64,000 nucleotides of DNA from Micrococcales bacterium (lineage in GTDB: Bacteria > Actinomycetota > Actinomycetes > S36-B12 > UBA10799): contig JADKAV010000004.1 in NCBI GenBank assembly GCA_016719135.1, forward strand, positions 62,001 through 126,000, read 5' to 3'. Numbering within the stretch: position 1 is the first letter of the stretch; the number at the start of each line of letters is the position of its first letter. Shown here piece by piece: positions 43,656 to 52,994 of the stretch. The notes under the pieces were generated by a model that saw only the letters and a list, made by a program, of their open reading frames with translations, was not told the DNA's origin and made no database searches. Position numbers and translations under genes: made by a program.

Positions 43656-46051
43656 GCGCGTTGCCTCACATCGTTCTTGTGATCGCTCTGAGCCGGTATC
43701 GACGGCTCTGGCCGATCGGCTGCTGGACCAGGATCCGGGCCGCGCCGCTCGTCGCCTTCGAACCTCGTCTGGGCGCCGTGCCACTGGGCAACGGTGTGAC
43801 TGCGCCGCTTGTCCCCCGGCCCGAAGTACAGCACTGCCTCCCAATCGACATCCTGTCCGTCGGCGCGCGCTGCCTTCTCGGCCCGCGCCTCGCGGGTGGG
43901 CACCTGCACCCACTGCAGCGCTCCGAGCACGACGTCGGCCACCGAGTTGCGGATACCGATGTACGCAACAATCGCGTACGTCGTCAGCACCGCATTGAAG
44001 AAGGCGAACACCGCATTCGTGGTGTTCCCGAGGACCCACTGACGACTGAACGTATAGAAGGAGAAGGCGGCGATCGCATAGGCCGCAACGATGTACGTGG
44101 CCGGCGCGGCTGTGCGGTCGTTGACCTTCGGGGTGCGGGCGAACGGAATCTTGGCCTTGGAGGCGGCCTGTTGCAGGGACTTGTAGACCCCAGCGAGGTT
44201 CACCGGCAGCAGGATCAGATTGAACCCGTACATGCGGAAGACATCGGTCCGCTTGTAGCCCAGGCGGTGGAAGTCCGAGGCCAGCGCCAGGAAGTACGGC
44301 AGAGCGGCCAAGAAGATCACGGGACTCAAAAGATGGTTGTCGAACGGCAGGATCAACAGTGCGACCAGTCCGACGCTTGCCCAGGCGATGGAGGCCATGT
44401 AGTTGAATCTCAGACCGACCTCTGCGGCGAGGACGCGCTCGCCTTCCTTGCGACGGTGGCGGATGTACGACCAGAACTTGGGCAGGATCAGCAGACCTCC
44501 ATTGGCCCAGCGTCCACGCTGAATCACCAAAGAGCCGAAGTCTGGCGGCGTCGCGCTGTAGCTGAGCCGTTCGTCGTAGTTGTGAAGGGTCCAGGCCTTG
44601 TCCACCAGATCAATACTCGACTCGGTGTCTTCGATGACAGTGCGGTCCTGGATGTAGCGGCGGATCTCCCGGCCGTGTTCGTAGTCGATCTCAACGATGT
44701 CGTTGAGAGCCTGCTTACGAATCACGGCATTGGCCCCCACCCAGAAGGTCGCGTTGAAGTAGGTCAGGCCCTGATGCACCAGGTGTTGGATATCAGTGGT
44801 CGCACCAGCCATTCGTTCGAGCCTCGTGTGCGCTCCCCGGAACGCTGAATACGGCGTCTGCACGACCGCGACGCGCTCGTTGCCGGGCTCTTCAAGGTAG
44901 TAGACCAACCGCAGGCAGTAGTCGCGCAGAAGCACGCTGTCGGCATCCAGCGTCAGCACATAGTCGCTGTCCGGCACGCGAAGATCAGGGTCACCGTCGA
45001 ACTCGGTGAGGATCGCGCCCTTGGGTGTGTGGTCGATGGCGAAGTTGCGCCCCATGAGGCCGATGTAGGCGTTGAGGTTCATGGCCTTGTTCGCCTCGTG
45101 GGACAAGGAGATGAACGCCTTGCGTTCGAACGACACCAGTTCCGCGTCGAAGGTCCAGGCGAGTCGCTTGCGTAGTTCAACAAGTCGACTGGCTTTGATG
45201 GTGGCGCACTGCTCCACTGCCACGCGAAGAGCCTGGGCCACACTGTCGAAGTCATTGGCCAGGCCGATGAACACCTCCTGGGCTACGAAGTCGTCGGCCG
45301 TTGTGTGCCGCGGGTAGGCCTCGGCCTGGACCCGCAGCCAGTCGGCGGCCCAGAGGTACTCCTCGGCCAGCGCGAGCACAGCCGCACTCCCGGCGTTTCC
45401 ACGCCGCTCAAGGGCAAGACCGCTCAGAGTGAATCGCTCCCGAGGTTCGCGCAGGAATGCGGTGATCTGCTCCGGCAGTGCCCGGCACCCCTGCAGACTG
45501 GCGATCGCCGCCGGATCGGTGGGGGCAGGTGGATCGTCGATCAGCAACACTATGCGGATGCTCGGGAACTCCTGAAGCGCCGCGGACAGCAGCGTGGCGC
45601 GGACGACTTCGGGATCCTCGGCGTACGACGGAACGATCACGGTCAGACTCGAATCAGAGCCATCGAAGTGCTTGTCGATGTCCGCGCGCGGCACACGTTG
45701 ATGATTGCGCGAGCGGTACATGGCACCCTGTCGAGCGATCAAATACATCAGCGCCGAGAACGTCAGCAGTGACATCAACAAGACGTAGAACAGAGTTTGC
45801 CGCAGAGGCGGCATGGGCGTGACCGCACTGTTCGCGAACCCCGTGATGACAGTGCGGACGATGTAGGTCAGCCAAGCCAGGATCGTTGCCGCAATCGCCA
45901 CGCCACCCAACCAAGTGGCCGTGACAGACGCTGGTGTTTCCACGGCGGGCAGTGGAGGCCGTGGACGTTCCGCACCCCATTGTCGATGCGGGGATGCCGG
46001 CTTCGAATCGGCCTGATCCTGGACATGAACCCCGTCTTGTCCGATGCTCAT
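43652..46051 (-). CDS. Processive family-2 glycosyltransferase (BcsA-like)
   Basis: 799 residues from ATG 46051 (GGAGG upstream). Two N-terminal helices are followed by a cytosolic GT-A domain with LTVIVPSYAEDPEV, LTLDADSVLL (DxD), VIEDTESSIDL (TED-like base) and QRGRWANGG (QxxRW), the full D,D,D,QxxRW set of processive synthases. Four or more C-terminal helices and a charged tail follow. There is no PilZ domain. It polymerises a beta-linked glycan and exports it through the membrane. Whether that is cellulose, chitin or another polymer is open; the coupled chitinase argues for a GlcNAc-containing polymer. Confidence 0.88.
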   Translation of the reverse strand: MSIGQDGVHVQDQADSKPASPHRQWGAERPRPPLPAVETPASVTATWLGGVAIAATILAWLTYIVRTVITGFANSAVTPMPPLRQTLFYVLLMSLLTFSALMYLIARQGAMYRSRNHQRVPRADIDKHFDGSDSSLTVIVPSYAEDPEVVRATLLSAALQEFPSIRIVLLIDDPPAPTDPAAIASLQGCRALPEQITAFLREPRERFTLSGLALERRGNAGSAAVLALAEEYLWAADWLRVQAEAYPRHTTADDFVAQEVFIGLANDFDSVAQALRVAVEQCATIKASRLVELRKRLAWTFDAELVSFERKAFISLSHEANKAMNLNAYIGLMGRNFAIDHTPKGAILTEFDGDPDLRVPDSDYVLTLDADSVLLRDYCLRLVYYLEEPGNERVAVVQTPYSAFRGAHTRLERMAGATTDIQHLVHQGLTYFNATFWVGANAVIRKQALNDIVEIDYEHGREIRRYIQDRTVIEDTESSIDLVDKAWTLHNYDERLSYSATPPDFGSLVIQRGRWANGGLLILPKFWSYIRHRRKEGERVLAAEVGLRFNYMASIAWASVGLVALLILPFDNHLLSPVIFLAALPYFLALASDFHRLGYKRTDVFRMYGFNLILLPVNLAGVYKSLQQAASKAKIPFARTPKVNDRTAAPATYIVAAYAIAAFSFYTFSRQWVLGNTTNAVFAFFNAVLTTYAIVAYIGIRNSVADVVLGALQWVQVPTREARAEKAARADGQDVDWEAVLYFGPGDKRRSHTVAQWHGAQTRFEGDERRGPDPGPAADRPEPSIPAQSDHKNDVRQRA

Positions 46052-46292
46052 CCGAGCTGTCCTCCCCGCGAGTTGACGCTGGAAACCGGCAGATATTTGG
46101 ATCCAAACTGCCAACTGCGTTTCAAGGCAGGCTCAAGCGGAGGTGCAGGCTGGGTCAGGGCAATGCCCATATCCAGCGGTCGCCGGATTTCGCACATGCC
46201 ACACCATCGTCAGATTCGGTCTCATGCTTGACCCGCCCTCCGACAGCGCGGGTCGAGCCGAACCCTGGTTGACCCCCGGTTAGCCTGGGCTG

Positions 46293-49013
46293 GTGGCACC
46301 GGCAGCGAAGACAGTCCCACCGGCTGATTCCCGCAACACGTTCTCCGGGGCCGCCGACGTGATCCTCGACCGGGACGGACTCTGGACAACGGTGCCTGGT
46401 CCCGGCGGTGGGCTCATGCGCTCCCTGCCAGTAGCCGGCGGAATGGCTCCGGCGCAGGTCTGGTCTCTGCCGGTGGATGCCACGCTCGGCCGTTGGCTGG
46501 CCGACCACCTGCAGGGTGCACCCACCGCCCGCACACTCGCACTCGCACGGCTGGTTTCGGCTGCCATCCGCGCCGCTGAGCTGCGATGCGTACCCGTACC
46601 CGCCGAAGGGGGCTGGCGATGGCGACCGGCGCCTGGACCCCAAGAGACTGACGCCTTGCAGAAGGCAGTCAGTGCATGTCTGGCCGCAGTCGTGGTTCTG
46701 GACGACGAACCGGAATCGAGGCTGCGAAATCTCGTCGATGACGTCGTGAACGCGCGACTGGCCGCAACACCGCCGAGTCCGGATCTCTTCGCAGGCATGA
46801 GCACGAATCGAAAAGCCGTACATCTGTGGGCCGACCATGTCATCGCCCGATCCGGCGCGAACGCCAGAACAGTCCTCGTCCTCAGCCCACCCGATGCGGC
46901 CTCACAACCGGCATTCCCCAACTCCTGGACGCTGGCACCCCTGGCCGTGCGCCTTGACGAACCGACCACCCGCCTGCCGTGGCAAACCGCGGACCCAGCG
47001 CTCTTCCACGCGACAACCACGGCCTGGAACCAGTGGGCCATCACCGAAAAGCTCATGCTGCAGCGGGCATGGGGCACGTCGCTGTCCGACGTGGCGCAGG
47101 CTCTGCACGCCGGCCCGGTGGCGGAGTTGACGGACCCCGACGTGCTGGAGTTCCTCGACCGGGTGGCGCCCAGATTGCAGGCGGCCGGTTTCGACGTGAT
47201 TGCGCCCGGCGGACTGCTGCGCGCGGCTCCCGTGCGCCGGCGTTTCTCGCAGAGCGGTTCGGGCACAGCAGTGATGAAGGTCGATGGTCTCGGACTCGAT
47301 GCTGAGGTCCTGGTCGACGGGGTGCCACTGACCGGCGCAGACTTCGCGACGCTGGCGGCGTCGAAGTCCGAACTGGTCTCCGTGCGGGGACGCTGGCTAC
47401 GGATCGGCCCCGGCGATGTCCAACGGTTGGCATCCCTTGCACGTCGTCTCAACCGGCCGGTGAAGCCCGAGGATCTGCTGGCCGATGAAGCGTTCGAGGG
47501 GGTGGACCTCGACGCCGACCAGGTGATCGCCCAGGGATTGCGGCCCGCGCGCACGACCGCTGTCCCAGCTTCCGTGCACGCCACTTTGCGGCCCTACCAG
47601 CGTGCCGGTCTCGACTGGCTGACCTGGCTGGCCGACAACCGGATCGGCGGCATCCTGGCCGACGACATGGGGCTGGGCAAGACCTTGCAGGTGCTGACGT
47701 GGATCGCCGCCGACCACCGCGGACCGACCCTTGTCGTCTGCCCGGTCACGCTTGTGGACACCTGGGCCCGGCAGGCTGAGCAGTTCACCCCCGGCCTGCG
47801 CGTGCACAGTTTCCACGGCGGCTCCCGAGGCGACGTCTTCAAGGCAACAGCGGACGCCGACATCGTCGTCACCACCTATGGGCTGCTCGCCCGCGACGAA
47901 TCTCTGGCGCAGATCTCGTGGCACCGTGTCGTGCTGGACGAAGCGCAGGCGATCAAGAACCCGGACACCCGGGCGGCGCGGGCGGCCCGCAGCCTGACCG
48001 CGGAGCAACGACTGGTCGTCACGGGCACACCGGTGGAGAACCACCTGGGCGACCTCTGGTCCTTGCTGGCATTCGCACAGCCTGGTTTGCTTCCCCGTCG
48101 CAAGGCCTTCACCACCAAGTTGGCAGGCGGCGAGCGCGAAGATCTGTCACGGCTGCGCGCGGTGGTCGGCCCGTTCCTGCTGCGCCGGGTCAAGACCGAC
48201 CCGGGGATCCTGCCCGATCTTCCCGACCGGCAGGTCATCCGCGCGGACTGCACCTTGACCCGCGAGCAGGTCGGTGCCTACGAGGCGGTGGTCGCAGACA
48301 TGATGGGCGCGCTGCAAGAACTGCGCGACGCGGCCAAAGGTGACAAGAAGACGAAGAACGACCCATCGCTCATGGGCCGCAAGGCCGCGGTGCTCGGCGG
48401 GATCGCCCGACTCAAGCAGATCTGTGTGCACCCCGCCCTCCTCACCGAATCGCGACGCGGACTGGGCGATCGATCCGGCAAGGTCAGTCGACTTGTTGAC
48501 TTGTGCTCCCAGATCATCGACGAGAACCAAGCCGTGGTGGTGTTCACGCAGTTCGCTTCGTTCGTGCCCGACCTCGCTGACCATCTGCGGCACACGCTCG
48601 GCGTGGAAGTCGCGACCTTGACAGGGTCGGACAGCCGCAAGGCCCGTTCCGACACCGTTGCGCGGTTCAGTCAGGCCGACGGGCCACCGATCCTGATCGC
48701 CTCATTGAAGGCCGGTGGCACCGGACTCACGCTGGTCCGCGCCAACCACGTCATCCACCTGGACCGATGGTGGAACCCGGCGGTCGAGGATCAAGCGTCC
48801 GACCGGGTGTGGCGGATCGGTCAGCACCAAAAGGTCTCCGTGCACGTGCTGGTCTGTCCAGGAACGTTGGAGGACCGCATCGACGAGGCGCTGACCAGCA
48901 AGCGGCAACTGGCCGCATCGGTGGTCCGTTCGACCGAGGCGGCCATCACCGAGATGTCCGACGAGGATCTGACGGCCCTGGTCGAACTTGTGCGCGATCG
49001 GGTTTTGGAATGA
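46293..49013 (+). CDS. SNF2-family DEAD/DEAH-like helicase
   Basis: 906 residues from GTG 46293. The N-terminal ~420 residues are a bacterial SNF2-associated region. The helicase core starts with RPYQRAGLDWL near 433. Motif I is DDMGLGKT near 456, motif II DEAQ near 548, motif III VTGTPVEN, motif V GTGLTL and motif VI QASDRVWRIGQ near 833. It is an ATP-driven translocase on nucleic acid, probably duplex DNA. The stop overlaps the SWIM gene start. Confidence 0.95.
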   Translation: MAPAAKTVPPADSRNTFSGAADVILDRDGLWTTVPGPGGGLMRSLPVAGGMAPAQVWSLPVDATLGRWLADHLQGAPTARTLALARLVSAAIRAAELRCVPVPAEGGWRWRPAPGPQETDALQKAVSACLAAVVVLDDEPESRLRNLVDDVVNARLAATPPSPDLFAGMSTNRKAVHLWADHVIARSGANARTVLVLSPPDAASQPAFPNSWTLAPLAVRLDEPTTRLPWQTADPALFHATTTAWNQWAITEKLMLQRAWGTSLSDVAQALHAGPVAELTDPDVLEFLDRVAPRLQAAGFDVIAPGGLLRAAPVRRRFSQSGSGTAVMKVDGLGLDAEVLVDGVPLTGADFATLAASKSELVSVRGRWLRIGPGDVQRLASLARRLNRPVKPEDLLADEAFEGVDLDADQVIAQGLRPARTTAVPASVHATLRPYQRAGLDWLTWLADNRIGGILADDMGLGKTLQVLTWIAADHRGPTLVVCPVTLVDTWARQAEQFTPGLRVHSFHGGSRGDVFKATADADIVVTTYGLLARDESLAQISWHRVVLDEAQAIKNPDTRAARAARSLTAEQRLVVTGTPVENHLGDLWSLLAFAQPGLLPRRKAFTTKLAGGEREDLSRLRAVVGPFLLRRVKTDPGILPDLPDRQVIRADCTLTREQVGAYEAVVADMMGALQELRDAAKGDKKTKNDPSLMGRKAAVLGGIARLKQICVHPALLTESRRGLGDRSGKVSRLVDLCSQIIDENQAVVVFTQFASFVPDLADHLRHTLGVEVATLTGSDSRKARSDTVARFSQADGPPILIASLKAGGTGLTLVRANHVIHLDRWWNPAVEDQASDRVWRIGQHQKVSVHVLVCPGTLEDRIDEALTSKRQLAASVVRSTEAAITEMSDEDLTALVELVRDRVLE

Positions 49014-49621
49014 GTCCGCGGGGCCGGTGGGTCGACTACTACGAGGCACAGCCGCGGCGGGCGGTCCAGGGCGGCGTTGTCGTGGCCAAGCCCGGCAAGG
49101 TGACCGATCCCGTGGCGATGGAGGTCGTCGAGGCAGCCGCGATGGAGACCAGTGACAAGATCCTGGCCCGCGGGCGGACCTACGCACGCGCCGGGCAGGT
49201 CGTGGAGGTCCACACCGATCCGCACGCGTTCACCGCGCAGATCCAGGGCTCGGAGAGGACACCGTATGAAGTCCGTCTCGATCGCACTGTCATCTCCGGG
49301 TCCGACCGGGTGGCAGCCGACTGCACCTGTCCCTACGGCTGCGACTACGACTGGTGCAAACACGCCGCGGCTCTGGCATACGTCGCCGCGTTCCTGCTGG
49401 ACCGCGACCCGGACGTGCGCGCGGTCTGGACCGGGCAGGAACCCGCTGCCGGCGTCGGGTCCGAGCAGCCCCCGCCCCCGGTCGTCCTGGACACCGACGA
49501 ACTCGAAGCGTTGCGCCGTCCGCCGCCCCAGGTCGATGCCCTCGCACTGCTGGCCGCCGCTGACGCCGTGGTCCCGCATCCTTGGGGTCTCGAGTCGGGG
49601 CCGCAAGGCCGTGAGCACTAG
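49010..49621 (+). CDS. SWIM zinc-finger protein
   Basis: 203 residues from ATG 49010 (ATGA overlap with the helicase). The SWIM zinc motif CxC-xn-CxH is CTCPYGCDYDWCKHAAAL at about residues 105-122, with a conserved beta strand before it (YEVRLDRTVI). The C-terminal ~70 residues are Pro/Asp-rich. SWIM domains bind nucleic acid or proteins and often travel with SNF2 helicases. The stop overlaps the GTG of the AAA+ gene by 11 bp. Confidence 0.9.
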   Translation: MSPRGRWVDYYEAQPRRAVQGGVVVAKPGKVTDPVAMEVVEAAAMETSDKILARGRTYARAGQVVEVHTDPHAFTAQIQGSERTPYEVRLDRTVISGSDRVAADCTCPYGCDYDWCKHAAALAYVAAFLLDRDPDVRAVWTGQEPAAGVGSEQPPPPVVLDTDELEALRRPPPQVDALALLAAADAVVPHPWGLESGPQGREH

Positions 49622-50918
49622 CATCTTCCAGGTGGCGAACCAGGACCTCAAGGCGTACGTGGCAACGACCACGCCGATGTTCGACGATGCGGATGCGGTG
49701 GCTCGGGAGGCGTTCCAGGTGTCAGCCGCCATCTGTTCGCTCGGGATGAACCAGGCCGCGAACCTCGCCGCGTTCGCCACCTATCTCGGCTGGACGGTGG
49801 AGCAGGTCTCCGCCCTCGCATCGAAGGGGGTCGTTTTCCGCAACTCACCCCCGCCCACGTTGCGTACCCTCGCGGCCGCGGATCTGGACAAGCAGGTCGA
49901 GGCGTATGCACTGTTCATGGTTCAGGTCACGCGTCTTGCATGCCTTCAGTTCGCCTCGGGGGACATCGGATCCGCCCGTGCCGCATCCGCGATCGCAGCC
50001 ACCGTCACCCGCGCCACCCCCGTCAGCAACGCGCAGTTGGAACCCCTGCCGGTCGAGGCGCCCGCGCAGCCCCAAGCGTCGCGTACCGCAGATGCCCGGA
50101 TCGTAGGTGAAGCCCTCGACGACCTCGAGCGGCTCGTCGGTCTGGAAGATGCCAAGCGCGAGATCAACCAGCAGGTCCAACTCATCCGCATCGCGCAGAT
50201 GCGCGAAGCCGCGGGCCTGAAGAACCCCACCGTCAGCAGGCATCTGGTCTTCGTCGGAAACCCGGGCACGGGTAAGACGACCGTGGCCCGGATCGTGGGC
50301 AGGATTTACGGCGCGCTCGGTCTGGTTGCCGATGGTCATCTGGTCGAGACCGACGCGTCGGGACTGGTCGCCGGCTATGTCGGGCAGACCGCCATCAAGA
50401 CCCAGGAGCAGATCACGAAGGCCCTCGGGGGCGTGCTGTTCATCGACGAGGCGTACGGCATCATCCGCAACGACTTCGGGGTCGAAGCTGTGGACACCCT
50501 GGTCAAAGGCATGGAGGACAACCGCGATTCGCTGGTGGTCATCGTGGCCGGCTATCCGGCCAACATGAGGGAATTCATCCAGAGCAACCCCGGGCTCGAA
50601 TCCCGGTTTCCGACGACCATCGCGTTCACGGACTACTCCGGACCGCAGATGCTGCAGATCCTCCAGCGGATGTGCCAGTCCGGCGACTACACACTGGCGG
50701 CCGGGTCCGAATCCGAGGTGCAGTCGCTGCTCGAAGCGCAGACCGCCGAGCCCGACTTCGCCAACGCGCGCACCGTCCGCAACCTTTTCGAGGCCGCTGT
50801 GCGCCAGCACGCGTGGCGGCTTCGCGATCTGGAACAGGCCACGGTGGAGCAATTGCGGACGCTGACGGTCGAGGACTTCTCCGGTGGCGTCGACCCCGGC
50901 GCGCCGCCAGCCGCCTGA
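49611..50918 (+). CDS. CbbX/SpoVK-type AAA+ ATPase
   Basis: 435 residues from GTG 49611. A helical N-terminal domain (1-160, with Ala/Thr-rich stretches) that I do not recognise is followed by the AAA+ core: VGLEDAKREINQQVQL, Walker A GNPGTGKTT near 217, Walker B GVLFIDEAYGI near 275, sensor VIVAGYP and Arg finger region NPGLESRFP. Close to CbbX, SpoVK and EccA-type ATPases that remodel protein partners. Third gene of the SNF2-SWIM operon. Confidence 0.92.
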   Translation: MSTSIFQVANQDLKAYVATTTPMFDDADAVAREAFQVSAAICSLGMNQAANLAAFATYLGWTVEQVSALASKGVVFRNSPPPTLRTLAAADLDKQVEAYALFMVQVTRLACLQFASGDIGSARAASAIAATVTRATPVSNAQLEPLPVEAPAQPQASRTADARIVGEALDDLERLVGLEDAKREINQQVQLIRIAQMREAAGLKNPTVSRHLVFVGNPGTGKTTVARIVGRIYGALGLVADGHLVETDASGLVAGYVGQTAIKTQEQITKALGGVLFIDEAYGIIRNDFGVEAVDTLVKGMEDNRDSLVVIVAGYPANMREFIQSNPGLESRFPTTIAFTDYSGPQMLQILQRMCQSGDYTLAAGSESEVQSLLEAQTAEPDFANARTVRNLFEAAVRQHAWRLRDLEQATVEQLRTLTVEDFSGGVDPGAPPAA

Positions 50919-50947
50919 TCACGCGCCGGACAACACAGGGAAATCGG

Positions 50948-51637
50948 CTACCACATCGGTTGTCTGTCGAGTTCGATCGAGGCGTCGAGAGTCTCCAGGA
51001 ATTCCTTGCGGGCCTTGAGTTTGGTGTTCGCGTGAGCCGTCATGTTGATCTTCTTGAGCTCGTCGGCTTTCGCCCGGGCCGCGCCCATCAGATCATCGGG
51101 GGCGACGACCGCGTCGAGGAACCCGGCGGCGACGGCTTCGGCCGGATCGAACATCTCGGCGTTGATGACCGACCGGTTGAAGTAGGACTTGCGCAGGCGG
51201 TTGCGGGCCAACTCGATACCCACGTGGTGCATGGTCATCCCGATCTGCACCTCGTTGAGGCCGATCCGGAACGGACCCTCCACACCGACCCGGTAGTCGG
51301 CGGACAGCAGGATGAACGCGCCCTTAGCGACGGCGTGCCCCGAGCAGGCCACGATGATCGGGAAGGGATGGGACAACATCCTGCGGGCCAGGCCCGAGCC
51401 GGCAGCGACGAGGTCGATGGCGTTCTCGACACCGGACTGCATCACCTTGAGGTCGTATCCGCCGGACAGGATGCCCGGCTGGCCGGTGATGATGACCACG
51501 GCTTGGTCGGCCTCGGCCTGGTCGAGTGCCTGATGGAACGCGGTGATGACCTCCGGTGAGACCGCATTGACCTTGCCGTTGGACAGCGTCAAAGTGGCCA
51601 CGCCGTCCTCGAGTTCGTAACTGATCAGATCGCTCAT
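50948..51637 (-). CDS. Enoyl-CoA hydratase/isomerase family (crotonase)
   Basis: 229 residues from ATG 51637 (GAGGAC upstream). The oxyanion loop is GKVNAVSPEV with SGGYDLKVM, and the second is ACSGHAVAKGAFILL. The usual catalytic Glu pair of hydratases is not evident (RIGLNEVQIGMTMHHVGI), so another crotonase reaction is possible. Confidence 0.88.
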   Translation of the reverse strand: MSDLISYELEDGVATLTLSNGKVNAVSPEVITAFHQALDQAEADQAVVIITGQPGILSGGYDLKVMQSGVENAIDLVAAGSGLARRMLSHPFPIIVACSGHAVAKGAFILLSADYRVGVEGPFRIGLNEVQIGMTMHHVGIELARNRLRKSYFNRSVINAEMFDPAEAVAAGFLDAVVAPDDLMGAARAKADELKKINMTAHANTKLKARKEFLETLDASIELDRQPMW

Positions 51638-51758
51638 GCTTGTGTCCTCGACTCCGCTCGGTCCCGGCTCGGTGCACCCCGACCCGCGCAACCCAAGATA
51701 GTCGGCACTGCCGATCCGGCCGATGGCGCGGGGCAGTGACCCGTGGAACGATCGGGTC

Positions 51759-52994
51759 ATGAGCGAACATTCCAACGTCGTGATCGTGGGGGCGAGCCTG
51801 GCCGGCGCCAAAGCCGCCGAAGCGTTACGCGAGAAGGGTCATTCCGGCGCCATCACCCTGATCGGCGACGAAGCCGAACTCCCCTACGAGCGGCCCCCTC
51901 TGTCCAAGGCGTATCTGCAAGGGTCCGCCGATCTCGACGGATTGTTCGTCCATGACCAGCAGTGGTACGCCGACAACAAGGTGGACCTGCGTCTCAGCTG
52001 CGCGGTCACGGCCATCGATCGACCCAACCACGAGGTCGTGCTCGAGGGCGGCGAGAGGCTGCACTACGACCAACTCCTCCTCACGACCGGCTCGTCGCCG
52101 AGGCACCTCGACATCCCCGGGACCGACCTCGACGGGGTCCACTACTTACGCCGGATCGGTGACAGCGACCGCCTTCGGGCCGCGTTCCAGGGTGGTGCGC
52201 CGGTGGCGATCATCGGCGCCGGGTGGATCGGCTTGGAGACCGCAGCGGCCGCCCGCAGCGCCGGTCTGGGCGTGACTGTCCTGGAGATGGGCGAGTTGCC
52301 GCTGCTGCGCGTCCTGGGTCCTGAGGTGGCGCAATTGTTCGCGGACCTCCATACGCGCCACGGCGTGGACATGCGGTTCGGCGTCCAGATCACGCAGATC
52401 GTCGGCGAGGACGGCTCAGTGACCGGCGTCGCCCTCGCCGACGGAACCACGATTCCGGCGGGCACGGTCGTCGTCGGTGTCGGCATCACACCGAATGTCG
52501 GTCTGGCCGAAGCAGCCGGGCTCGACGTCGGTGACGGCATCATCGTCGACCAGCACCTGCGGTCATCGGATCCCGACATCTTCGCCGCCGGCGACGTCGC
52601 CTGTGCCTTCCACCCCCGGCTGGGCCGGCACGTGCGCGTCGAACACTGGGCCAACGCACTGAACCAGCCCGCGGTCGCCGCCGGGTCGATCCTCGGGGAG
52701 GATGTCGCATTCGACCGGTCGCCGTACTTCTTCACCGATCAGTACGACCTGGGAATGGAATACACCGGACACGTTGAGCCAGGCGACTACGACACAGTGG
52801 TTTTCCGCGGGGACCCCGCCAGTGGGGAGTACATCGCGTTCTGGACCAAGGACGCGCGCGTGCTCGCCGGCATGAACGTGAACATCTGGGACGTCACCGA
52901 CGACATCAAGGCGCTGGTGCAGTCCGGCCGGCAGGTGGACCTCGAGGCCTTGGCCGATCCCGGCCAGGACCTGTCGGAGCTTGCCGCTAGTTGA
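51759..52994 (+). CDS. FAD-dependent NAD(P)H-ferredoxin/rubredoxin reductase
   Basis: 411 residues. FAD motif VVIVGASLAGAKAAEALR, NAD motif VAIIGAGWIGLETAA and the ATG-type FAD motif IFAAGDVACAFH are all present, with PYERPPLSKAYL after the first. It feeds electrons from NAD(P)H to a ferredoxin, often of a P450 or dioxygenase system; no such partner lies here. Its 3' end overlaps the convergent secreted-protein gene by 8 bp. Confidence 0.92.
   Translation: MSEHSNVVIVGASLAGAKAAEALREKGHSGAITLIGDEAELPYERPPLSKAYLQGSADLDGLFVHDQQWYADNKVDLRLSCAVTAIDRPNHEVVLEGGERLHYDQLLLTTGSSPRHLDIPGTDLDGVHYLRRIGDSDRLRAAFQGGAPVAIIGAGWIGLETAAAARSAGLGVTVLEMGELPLLRVLGPEVAQLFADLHTRHGVDMRFGVQITQIVGEDGSVTGVALADGTTIPAGTVVVGVGITPNVGLAEAAGLDVGDGIIVDQHLRSSDPDIFAAGDVACAFHPRLGRHVRVEHWANALNQPAVAAGSILGEDVAFDRSPYFFTDQYDLGMEYTGHVEPGDYDTVVFRGDPASGEYIAFWTKDARVLAGMNVNIWDVTDDIKALVQSGRQVDLEALADPGQDLSELAAS

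Noticed and set aside
43643..44848. 401-codon plus-strand frame over the GT2 gene
   Set aside because: Antisense to conserved GT2 motifs; no domain of its own.
46293..50918. DISARM or other named defence system
   Set aside because: There is an SNF2 helicase but no methyltransferase, DUF1998 or phospholipase-D-type protein nearby.
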